Shown in pieces: positions 52,887 through 63,800 of a DNA stretch of 64,000 bases (positions are counted from its first letter, which is position 1; each line of letters begins with the position of its first letter). Origin of the DNA: Bilabrum cf. latius (lineage: Eukaryota; Bigyra: Bicosoecida; Bigyra; Bicosoecida). A program made the translations under genes and the position numbers. Location of the stretch: the NCBI GenBank assembly GCA_965178125.1, contig OZ237756.1:806001-870000 (forward strand). The letters run 5' to 3'. The notes under the pieces were generated by a model that ran no database searches, was not told the DNA's origin, and saw only the letters and a program-made list of their open reading frames with translations.

Positions 52887-55800
52887 ATGGCTGCGCAGGA
52901 TGGCAGTCGCGCATCTTCTGCGGCCGCTGGCGGGCAGCCCCAGAGCTGGGAGGCTCCCCAGCTGCACCTAAACGACGTTTCCACGTCGGATTCCGGCGTT
53001 AAGGTCCAAATCGACACCTTGGGTACTATTGACACGATTGAAGGTGGGAGTAATATGCCGTACTCGACCGATTAGCTCCATGATTAGCGTAGGGTTGCAT
53101 GGCAGGGCGACAGCGGGCCGAGGCTACCCGCAACTCGAACTCCAAGCGGCACGTCTCGACGACGAGTAGGCGCTGGATCCCACAGAAAATCAGGATCACA
53201 CATAGACATGAGAACGTCCTTGTCGCAATCGAGCCTTGCCTCCAATCCGCTGGCAAGGACGGTTGGCGGGAAGGGACGGAACAGAACAGCACACGGCAGC
53301 GACAGGTCTGTCGGGTCAGGCGGCGTAGGTAGGGGGTCTCGTCGAGGAACTCGGCGCGGCCCTCGTCTTAGTCCGCTCGAAGCAGCTCCCGTCCCGCAGA
53401 TGCTCGGTTGGGATTAGCTTGATCGCCTGGCTTCGCAGCTCGGCGTAACACCGATGGGAAAGGCTTCTCCAGACATTGAGGCGTCCACGCAGGGTGGAAT
53501 TAGTATGGGCCGGCCTGATACAGTCGGAATTTCGTCGGTGCCAGGCTCTGCGCCTGGTTCTGCGCGGGCAGCTGGAGCCAGCATGTACAGCGGTTCGGCG
53601 GCCCATCCAGGCGGATTGCCGAACGCGTCCCGTGATGTCGAGCTCAAGCTGCGCATTATGGTGAGATTCTTGTTGGTTTTATTATTGCGTGGTCTTCTCA
53701 CCTGTTTCTGATCCCCGTGCCCTTCGCTGCCAAGGTGCCGTTTCTAGACTGCGATGCGTTGATTGCGCTCGGTGTCAGCCGACGGGTTGTTCCGTGCGGC
53801 ATGGCGCTAATTTCGCTTGTATTTTCATTGTTTTGGTCTGCAACGTGCCTGCCAAGCCCTTTGATCCCGGGTACCCGCCCTTCGACGACGCACCATGGGT
53901 TCACGTTCTCAAAGTCCACCTGCACCACGCAGCTCGATGAGGAGCGGCAGCGCCTGCAGAGAAAGGAGGAGCACTGCGTGGAGCTGGAAAGATAGATGCG
54001 GTCGCTTTCGGATCGATTGTCGGCGGTGCACACCGACTTTGCTCGCTCCATGCGCGAGAAGGATCGCGAGCGCGAGCAGGAGATCGAGAACCTCGAGAAC
54101 CTCTTCTCCTCCAGGCTACAGTCCATGCAGCTAGATCCGGCCACTGGCGCAATGCGTGACCGGGGCAAGGGCCGCTCGGCCGGGAGCGAGGCCGAGGGCG
54201 AGGAGAGCAAGTCGCCGGGACGAGGCGAGAGCGAGTAGCCGCACGGCACCGCCGGGGTCACGGCAGCGGCCACGGAAGTGTTCCGCCGCCTGGAAGCGAT
54301 GGAAAAATAGCATGAAGACGCGCAGCGCGAGTGGGAAGCGGTCCGCGCCACGCTCAAGCGAGAACGGGACGAGGCCGTGGAAAACGCGAAAATGGAAGCG
54401 GCGCGCGGCCGCCAGGACAAGGACGACCTCGCGGCGTCGCTGCAGCAGCAGATCGATTCACTCAGGCAACAAATTTCAGATCTGAAAGCGGACGCCGAGC
54501 AGCACCGTGCGAGGGAGCAGGCGCTCCAGTCGCAGCTGGAGGGCTCCCAGCGTGACACGCAAAGGGCCCAGGAAGCCCTCCGTAAAGTCGAGGAACAGCT
54601 GCAGGACCAGATAAGAGACACCAAGGAAGCGAGGCAGGAAGCAGACCTGCAGCGCAGGAGGGTGAGAGCTGTCAGGGAAGCGGCCATCGACGGGAAGGAC
54701 GTGCTCGCCGCCGCCGACGCCGTGTCCTCCTCCTCCGATGGAGGCGGCGCCGCGCAATCCGGTTCCGCAATCCGACACCCCGCGGCGTCACCCTCCCCCG
54801 GGGAACACGACGCGGTGGTGCAGCTGCTCCGCACGAGGCAGGAGCTGCAGTCCTCCAGGGCCCAGCGCGACCGGGAGGAGTCCGAGCGGCGGGAGGCGCA
54901 GGCCGCCCTCGAATCGGCACGGGCGGAGCTGCGGCGGGTCATGGAGGAGTCCTCCCTGGAGGTTGCAACCGTGCGAAGGGAGAACGCCAGGGAGGTGCAC
55001 GCGCTCAACCAGAACATGGACGAGGCAAGGGAGGCCTACAGGGAGGAGCTAGGGCTGCTGCGGAAAAAGACCGCCAGCCTGCAGCACCAGGTGACGTCAG
55101 CGGCGAGCCAGGCAAGGGAAGCCGCGGAGCTGCGGGCCGCAGACGCGGAGAAACTCCGGCGGGTCACGGACCAGCTGGAGGCAGCGGGCAAGGACCAGAG
55201 GGACGCCCAGATGCGGCTTCAGACCGTCCTGAGGGCCGTGGCTAGAAGGCACGGGGTGTCGGAGAAGGAGGCAGAGGAGGGGCTTGCGACTGGTTCCCTG
55301 GCACCCGCCCAGGAAAAGGAGGGGGGCGGCGATGAGCACCAGAACGGCGGGGGCGAGGGCCCCTCGTCTACCGCCGCCGAGGGGGCTGCAGCGAAAGGTG
55401 CCTCGGGATCATCGAGGCGGTCCTCTTCCTCCTCCGCCTCTGCGGTCGGTGGCAACGCCGCTGACCTCCGGGAGGAGCTGGCGCTGGTCAGGCGACAGTG
55501 GGACGAGGAAGTGCACTGCAGGAAGAGGCTGGAGCAGGCCCTGAAAGACGCACACGCGGCGCTGCAGCAGGCCAGGACCGAAGGGGAGCAAGCGGTTGCA
55601 ACCTCCAGGGAACAGCACCAGGCCGAACTGGAGCAGGCCCAGGCGGAGCACACCAGGCTGAGGAACAAGCTGGACGAGGCGGGTGACGCCCACGACGAGG
55701 TCAAGGCCGAGGTGACGTACCTCCAAAAGCGGCTGGAGGAGGCAGAGAGCGAGTCCCAGGGGCTGCTGAGGAGGCACCGGGAGGATGAAGACAAGATCGC

Positions 55801-58198
55801 GTCGCTGGAGGCGGCCGAACGGACCCTTCGAGCGGCCCTGCAGGACGCCTCGGGTGAGGCCAGGAGGGCCCGGGGGGAGGCGGCTCAGACCAGGGAACAA
55901 CGGGAGCAGAGCCTCGAGGCCGTGACCAAGGCTGCCGAGGAGGAGCGGAGGAGCCACGTGGCACAGGTGGAGAGGCTCGAATCCGACAGGCTGCGGCTGA
56001 AGGCCGACCTTGCCCAGAGCAGAGCAGAGGTGGCCAAGCTGCACGACCACCACACGTCCTACGTCAGGTCGGCCAGCAAGCTAGAGGGGGCGAGGCGGGT
56101 GGCCAGGGTGCTGCAGGGGTGGGTGGCCTCTCGCCGCGCCAGTTCCCTCCGGGCCTGGCAGCAGCACGTGGAGCGGAAGATCGCGTGTGACGAGTGCAAG
56201 GAGGCGGGGCGCAGGGCCAGAGAGGCGGCCGCGCAGGAGAAGGAGGGGGAGATGCGGAGGGCGCTGGCAGAGCTCAAGGACCGGCTCTCGGGGGACTCGG
56301 AATCGAAACTCCGAGAGGCCAGGTAGGAGTCGCTGCGACGTGCACTGGAGAACGCGCGCATGGCGGAAGAGGAGGTTCGATCGGAGCGGATGAGGCAGGG
56401 CATGTGGGCCGAGGCACGGCTGCAGGCGTCGAGGGAGGCCCTCGCGGACAGCTGGAGGAAAGAGGCATAGTCCATGCGTGAGGCCTTCTAGGAGAGCAAT
56501 CGGGAGGAGCAGGAGCGCGCCAGGGAACAAGTCGAGGCCGCTCGCAGGGAGAAGGAGGAGGCCCTCGAGCAGTTCATGGAAGAGGCCAGGGAGGAGCAGG
56601 AGAGGCACCACAGGGACAAGCAGGAGGCGATCGAGGCGATCGAGGAGCAGAAGGAGAAGGAGAAGGAACAGGCCGTGGCGGAGGTCGTCCGCGAGATGCA
56701 GCAAGACACGGAGCGGGCTGCGGCCGCCGCCCTGGAAGCCAAGGAACAAGAGGCGGAGGAGAAGGTCGCTGAGCTCACCGCGGACTACGCCTCCAGGGTG
56801 GAGCGGCTCGAGAGGCACGAGAGGGAGTCCAGGGAGAGCCTCAGGAAGAAGCTGGAGGAGGAGCTGGAGGACATGGAGGCCGATCGTGACGAGTGGAGAG
56901 CGGCCGCGGAGAAGCACCAGGCACTGGCGCAGAACCTGGGCAAGGCAGCCGCGGTGCTCCGGGTGGCGCTGCTGTCCGCAGAGCTCCGATCCGGCGTGAG
57001 GAACAAGGACCTCAGGGAACAACTGGATCGGATCACGGGGCTGCACGGGCAGGAAAAGGCTCGTGCGGACGCTGCGGAGCGGAGGGTCAGCGAACTCGAG
57101 CGAACGTTCGTTGTGCGCGCGCGTCGCCTGGAGGACATGCGGGAGGGCATGCGAGACGCGCTCACCGAGAGCAAGAGGAAGCAGCTGATGGATTTCCGTG
57201 TGACGAGCGCGAAGCTGGCCCGGGCCGTGGCCGAATCGGAGGAGCGAGTACAGGAGCTGGAGGACGAGCGGAACATGCGGGAGGAGGAATTGCGCGGCGC
57301 CGAAGAGGCCGTCCGGGAGGCGGAGGCTGGCCTCCGGGAAGTCTCCGAGCAATCGAACGTGGGCTCGGACGGCAGGGTAGACATGGCCGTGGCCAGGCGC
57401 AAAAAGAACATGCACACGGCTCACCAGAGGGCCGTCAACCGGCTCTCGGAGACCAGGGCGCGCCTTCGGGCGATGCACGACGCGGTGGAGGCTGCGGAAC
57501 AGGAGCGCGGCGCCCGGGAGGAGGAGCTCAAGGCCGTGGAGCGGGACCTACTCGTCACACTGATGGAGCAGCAGAAGGGCCTGCTGGCCATCTTGAAGGC
57601 GCCGGGGGAGCCGGGCTTCGAGGTGGGGCGGTACGAGGGGGACGACGCTGTTCCCCAGGGAACAACGGGGGGTGGGGGAGGTCAAAGCGGCGCCATGAGC
57701 GCTCGGAGCCACGAGAGCACCAGCACGGGCGCGGGACCGGGTGCACTGCACGGTGGTTCGAGCACCGGCGGGTTTGCAGTCGCGACTGCGAGCGGGATTC
57801 AGAGCTTCGCCCCGCAGGGGACCCCGAGTGGGGAGGGGGGGGGTATCCCCGGGAGTCGCGGGGGGCATGGTGCTCCCGCGGCATCGGATGGATTCGGAAT
57901 CGCCCCGGATCACTCGTCACACCAGCAGCAGCCGTGGCAGGCCCCCTCCCTCGCCCTCGCGGGCCAGGGGGGGCATGGTGCCGCCTCCTAGGGTGCATCG
58001 CACGGTGGCATTCCGCGGGCCCCCAACTCTGCCCTGCCTCGCGCGGGCGGGCCGGCCTTCACGCCCCTAGTTGGGAGTGATGGTCGTGGCGGGCCCGCGG
58101 GCGCAGGCCAGCGACGGGACGGAGGAAGCGCCTCGATGCCGCCACGGGAGGTGCGGTTTTCGGCGCAGGGGGCGCGTGGGGGCAGCGGCATTGGCTGA
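52887..58198 (+). CDS. Giant coiled-coil protein (about 1,680 residues)
   Basis: Exon 1 52887-53660 and exon 2 from 53915 or 53933 to TGA 58196-58198. TAG is sense at about ten places, including 53073, 53085, 53415, 53993, 54236, 54308, 56324, 56468, 56489 and 57989. Residues 1-~255 are Ser/Gly/Arg-rich. A coiled coil follows from ~260 to ~1,470 with short breaks and heptads rich in Glu, Arg, Gln and Leu. A segment near residue 975 (RVARVLQGWVASRRASSLRAWQQH) resembles an IQ/SFI1-like helix. The last ~200 residues are Gly/Ser-rich. Such proteins usually build cytoskeletal, centrosomal or rootlet structures. TAG codons sit at polar heptad positions, which suits Gln better than Leu. Confidence 0.75.
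53661..53914 (+). other. Spliceosomal intron in the coiled-coil gene
   Basis: Starts GTGAGATTC after an in-frame ATG codon. Two acceptors keep the frame: AAAG at 53914 and, more pyrimidine-rich, GCAG at 53932. Stops in the inside frames support removal. Confidence 0.6.
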
Positions 58199-58418
58199 AT
58201 TGCCCCTGGTTTCTAATGGGTGTTCGTAGAGAGTGATTGCTTGCGATTCATGCACATATCTATCGATCAGCGAACCACCAATCGGCAATCGGATCCGGAT
58301 GTTTCGAGTTGCGCGTACTTTGAGCATCAATAATCACAATAATGGTATTCGGGCCAGCTGCAACATTGAATATCCGTCGCTGCACAGTATTTTTCTGGCT
58401 CGTGCACGGCACCGAATC

Positions 58419-60647
58419 ATGTACCGAAGGGTTTTGCAGAGAGTCGCAGGGCTGACATCCCGAAGATTTGGCTTTTCGAGGAGTAGTACGGTTGCTCGCT
58501 CGAGCTCGTCGACGAGCACATCCCTTGGATCCTCGGCACGATTGGCATAGAGTGCAACCTTGCAGGGGAATATAAATAGATCATATGATTCAGTTGCCTA
58601 CCATTCATGGACAAGATCCACCTCTGGACATTCGGGGCGAAGCGACGGCATTCGATCCATCTCATCAACGGCAAGTCAAGACGACTCAAAACAGCCGTCG
58701 AGCGAGCAAGCGGCTGCCCCCTCGGCCGCCGAAGCATCATCTTCATTCTGGGATACTTGGTTTACATCCAAGGGCGCGGAACTCCCGGAGGGAACCGAGA
58801 TAAACCGGTGGTCCATGGCAGTTCCAGCCACGCTCATCCATTTCTGCATCGGAGCCCCGTACGCCTGGAGCGCGATTTCCGGCCCTCTGACGAGAGAGCT
58901 GGGTGTTGTCACATCCGCGGTAGACGACTGGTCCCTGGCCGAGACCAGCCTCCCCATGAGTTTCGTGTTCGGCGTGATGGGCCTTTCTGCCGCAACGCTG
59001 GGCATGTTCCAGGCCAGGGTGGGGCCAAGGGCCACTTCGCTGATGGCGGCAGCATGCTACGGGGGCGGTTTCGGGCTGGCAGCCATGGGCGTGGCCATGC
59101 ATAGCCTTCCCGTCATGTACGCTGGGATCGGGGCGCTGGCTGGGCTGGGCCTGGGCGTGGGGTACACGCCCCCTGTGCAGGCCCTGATGCGCTGGATGCC
59201 CGATCGCAAGGGGGTGGCAAGCGGGCTGACGATCGCGGGGTTCGGCTCCGGGGCGCTGTTCTTCGCCCCCATGACGGGGTATCTCCTGGACACCTTCAAG
59301 GAGGCACCCACGGTGGTGGGCAAAGCGGCGGAGGTTGCAACCACCCAGGAGGGAGGGAAGCTCATGGCGAAGATAGCGGGGGGCAGGCTCGTGGAGGTGG
59401 TGGAAGCCACGGGGGAGGCAATCAACAACGCTGCAGCGGGTCTCGAACCCGCGACCAGCTACTTGGTGGAGGTGGGGTCGGGAAACACGGGAGCTGCCGC
59501 CACATTGGCCACCTTTGGGGCGCTGTACGCAGCGATCTTGGCCGGCAGTGCCGCCGCCATCCGCCTCCCGCCCCCCGGATACGTCCCGCCGGTTGCAACC
59601 GCAGACGCCTCTGTAGCAGCGGCAGCGGCGGGGACGAGCACCGGAGAAGCGGTCGCGAAATCGCCAGACGAGCCAGAGGGCGTGCCGCCCATGCCGGTCA
59701 AGGACCTGGGACCCAACGAGGTCATCAAGACCCCGGAGTTCCTGTTGCTTGCGACCACTTTCACGGCGGTGGCGGGAGGGGGCATGGCCCTGTTTGCCGT
59801 GGCCAAGCCGATGATGAATGACCTGATCAGCTCCGGAGGGGCCGCGCTCCTGGGCTCGATCCCCGCTGCGACGGCCAGCGTGGCTTACCTCCAGATGGTG
59901 TCGATGGGGAACCTGGGGGGTAGGCTCGGCTGGGCTGCTTTCTCGGACAAATTCGGTCGTGCCACTGTGTTCCGAGTGTTCACCTGGGGCTCGATCCCGC
60001 TGTTCCTCAGCGTGCCCCTTCTCTCGTCCTATGTGGCAGACCACAACTCCTTCGCGGCTCTGGCTGGTTTCGCTCTCAGCACAGCAGTGGCGGTATCAAT
60101 GATGGGGGGCACTTACGCCGTGCTGCCCGCCTACGAAGCGGACCTGTTTGGCACAAAGAACGTGGGTGCGAACCACGGTAGGATGCTCCTAGGATCCACG
60201 GCGGCGGCACTCGGCGGGCCCTCGCTGCTCCTTGCACTCCGGGGCATCTCTGAGCAGGCCGCCATTCAGGACCTGGTCAAAGCCATCGACCCGGCAAAGT
60301 TCCGGGACATCTTCGGGAAATCCCCGGAGGACCCGGAATCGATCTAGGCTCTGATCGAGTCGAAGTCTCTGACGATTCAGAGCGCCCTGGCAGCCGCGCC
60401 CCCAGGCACACCTGACCCGAGCTCCGGACTCTACGACAGCACCATGTACACGATGGCGGGGGTTCTATTCGCGGCGGCACTCGCTCACGAGGTTGTCGCC
60501 ATGCGTCAGAACAGGAGGCTAGCGGACTGGGAGGCCAAATGGAAGGCAAGCGGGGCGGTGGAGGCGGAGGGCAAGGCCAGGGAGGCTGCAGAGGACGGTG
60601 TGAGGGCGAGCGAGGTGGCGAGCGGCAGCGGGGGCAAGGATGCTTGA
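58419..60647 (+). CDS. OFA-type major facilitator transporter with organelle-targeting N-terminus
   Basis: 742 residues from ATG 58419 to TGA 60645-60647, reading TAG as Gln at 58548 and 60345. The first ~45 residues (MYRRVLQRVAGLTSRRFGFS, then Ser/Arg-rich without acids) look like a mitochondrial or plastid targeting peptide. About twelve membrane segments follow, starting at AVPATLIHFCIGAPYAWSAI. PYAWSAISGPLTRELG and GLGLGVGYTPPVQALMRWMPDRKG are typical of the oxalate/formate antiporter family, whose members move small mono- and dicarboxylates. A long loop (about residues 290-440) separates the two halves. After the second TAG a last hydrophobic segment (MYTMAGVLFAAALAHEV) and a charged tail complete the protein; a standard code would delete them. 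Confidence 0.8.
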
Positions 60648-60886
60648 TGGTTGGGTGGACATCGCGGGGTATCCTTAGGTGCGTATTTCTATATTATAAT
60701 CATAAAGGCTGCACTGATCCGATGTACTTAGTTTTGTGATTATTGGTTCAATGTGGAAATTTGGAAACAAAGCAAGCAAACCGCCGGTTGCAACCCAGTC
60801 ACTGGCAGGCAGCCTCAGGACTTGGGGGGCACTGGCGAAAGATCTACAGGATGACACGCGACTTCTTCTAAAGCTCAGAGCTGCCT

Positions 60887-63800
60887 TCATGCCAAGTACT
60901 CGAGCTGCCCGGACTCGCTCCGATCGAGGTACTCCTCGTCCACAAGGTGGCCGATCCGGGCCTGCACTTGTCGAACATCGGGCTGAAACAAACGGATCTG
61001 ACGCACCACTTCCTCGATCAGCTCCTTTGCTTTGAGCGACTTGCGCGCCTTCATGACACGCACGATGGCGGCGTCAATTGCATGGGCTCGATCCACGCTA
61101 GAGCTGTCAGAGCCCGCTCCTGCCGTCTTCCTACGCGGCAATTGAAGCGACTTGATGGGCACTAGTATGCGGTTCCGCTTGCTGGTGAACCCCCCGTGCA
61201 CACCCACTGCATCGTTCAGGTGAAGCCCACCATGGACTTTTCTCTCCTTCTTCAGCTGCTGGCCCGCCTCGCCAGTGTCTGTCACTAGCTTCATCTTGAG
61301 CAGGAAGGGGACTCTCTTCTTGCCCCTGGTGGTGATCAAGAGTGGATCCAGGACCCGCTTGAGCACAGGCACGCTGTCTGCATCTCCCGGCGGGAGATGG
61401 AGCTCGCGCAGTAGAGTACCGATGGTTGCTGGCTCGCCTTTCGACTCAAGCTCTTCCACTTTCAGAACTACCACTGCCTGCACAGGCGACATGACCACGG
61501 TGTACTGCTTTGCACCGATCCGGGGAACAAAGGCCAGCTCAGCACTGCCGTGTTCAACCGAATACACGAGCTTCCGCGAGTCAGACCCTGGCAGTGCATC
61601 GCTCCGACGAGGGCCAAGTGGACCAGCGCCAATACTGCCAGCTGAAGCGCCACCATAGGCGGCAGTAGAAACACCTGCTGCAATGCCAGCTGCACTACTG
61701 GCTGTCCAAGCCGCATCATCGTTCACACCTGTAGCGGTTGCGGCCGGATCCGTGCTGCTAGCACCGGCTGCTCCTACTGCAGCTGTGGTCGGATCCGTGC
61801 CGCTAGCACCGGCTGCTCCTGCTGCGGCTGTGGTCGAATCCGTGCCGTTAGCACCAGCTGCTCCTGCTGCGGCTGCTGCCGGATCCGTGCCGCTAGCACC
61901 GGCTGCTACTGCTGCGGCTGCGGCCGGATCAGTATCGATAGCCCCGGCTGCTACTGCTGCAGCTGCGGCCGGATCCGTGCCGCTAGCACCTGCTGCTCCT
62001 GCTGCAGCTGTGGTCGGATCCGTGCCACTAGCACCGGCTGCTCCTGCTGCAGCTGTGGTCGGATCCGTGCCGCTAGCACCGGCTGCTCCTGCTGCAGCTG
62101 TGGTCGGATCCGTGCCGCTAGCACCGGCTGCTCCTGCTGCGGCTGCTGCCGGATCCGTGCCGCTAGCACCGGCTGCTACTGCTGCGGCTGCGGCCGGATC
62201 AGTATCGATAGCCCCGGCTGCTACTGCTGCAGCTGCGGCCGGATCCGTGCCGCTAGCACCTGCTGCTCCTGCTGCAGCTGTGGTCGGATCCGTGCCACTA
62301 GCACCGGCTGCTCCTGCTGCAGCTGTGGTCGAATTCGTATCGATAGCCCCGGCTGCTCCTGCTGCGGCTGCGGCCGGATCCGTGCCGCTAGCACCAGCTG
62401 CTCCTGCTGCAGCTGTGGTCGAATCCGTGCCGCTAGCACCGGCTGCCCCTGCTGCGGCTGCGGCCGGATCAGTATCGATAGCCCCGGCTGCTACTGCTGC
62501 GGCTGCGGCCGGATCAGTATCGATAGCCCCGGCTGCTCCTGCTGCGGCTGCGGCCGGATCCGTGCCGCTAGCACCGGCTGCTCCTGCTGCAGCTGTGGTC
62601 GAATCCGTGCCGCTAGCACCAGCTGCTACTGCTGCAGCTGTGGTCGGATCCGTATCGATAGCCCCGGCTGCTCCTACTGCAGCTGTGGTCGAATCCGTGC
62701 CGCTAGCACCGGCTGCTCCTGCTGCAGCTGTGGTCGAATTCGTATCGATAGCACCGGCTGCTCCTGCTGCAGCTGTGGTCGGATCCGTGCCGCTAGCACC
62801 GGCTGCTCCTGCTGCGGCTGCTGCCGGATCCGTGCCGCTAGCACCGGCTGCTACTGCTGCGGCTGCGGCCGGATCAGTATCGATAGCCCCGGCTGCTTCT
62901 GCTGCAGCTGCGGTCGGATCCGTGCCGCTAGCACCAGCTGCTCCTGCTGCAGCTGGGGCCGGATCTGTGCCGCTAGCCCCGGCTGCTCCTGCTGCGGCTG
63001 CTGCCGGATCCGTGCCGCTAGCACCGGCTGCTACTGCTGCGGCTGCGGCCGGATCAGTATCGATAGCCCCGGCTGCTACTGCTGCAGCTGTGGTCGGATC
63101 CGTATCGATAGCCCCGGCTGCTCCTGCTGCAGCTGTGGTCGGATCCGTGCCGCTAGCACCAGCTGCTCCTGCTGCGGCTGGGGCCGGATCAGTATCGATA
63201 GCCCCGGCTGCTACTGCTGCGGCTGCGGCCGGATCCGTGCCGCTAGCACCGGCTGCTCCTGCTGCAGCTGTGGTCGAATCCGTGCCGCTAGCACCGGCTG
63301 CTCCTGCTGCGGCTGCGGCCGGATCAGTATCGATAGCCCCGGCTGCTACTGCTGCGGCTGCGGCCGGATCCGTGCCACTAGCCCCGGCTGCTCTTTCGGC
63401 AGCTGTGGTCGAATCCGTATCGATAGCACCGGCTGCTACTGCTGCAGCTGTGGTCGGATCTGTGCCGCTAGCCCCGGCTGCTCCTGCTGCGCCTGCGGCC
63501 GGATCCGTGCCGCTAGCACCAGCTGCTCCTGCTGCAGCTGTGGTCGGATCCGTGCCGCTAGCACCAGCTGCTCCTGCTGCGGCTGCGGCCGGATCCGTGC
63601 CGCTAGCACCGGCTGCTACTGCTGCGCCTGCGGCCGGATCAGTATCGATAGCCCCGGCTGCTCCTGCTGCGGCTGCGGCCGGATCCGTGCCGCAAGCACC
63701 AGCTGCTCCTGCTGCGCCTACGGCCGGATCCGTGCCGATAGCCCCGGCTGCTCCTGCTGCGGCTGCGGCCGGATCCGTGCCGCTAGCACCGGCTGCTCCT

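Noticed and set aside
53698-57478. Long minus frames (439 and 465 residues) opposite the coiled-coil gene
   Set aside because: Typical antisense artefacts of Glu/Arg/Leu-rich GC DNA.
58743-60044. 433-residue minus frame opposite the transporter
   Set aside because: High-GC shadow; the + frame has twelve membrane segments and OFA motifs.
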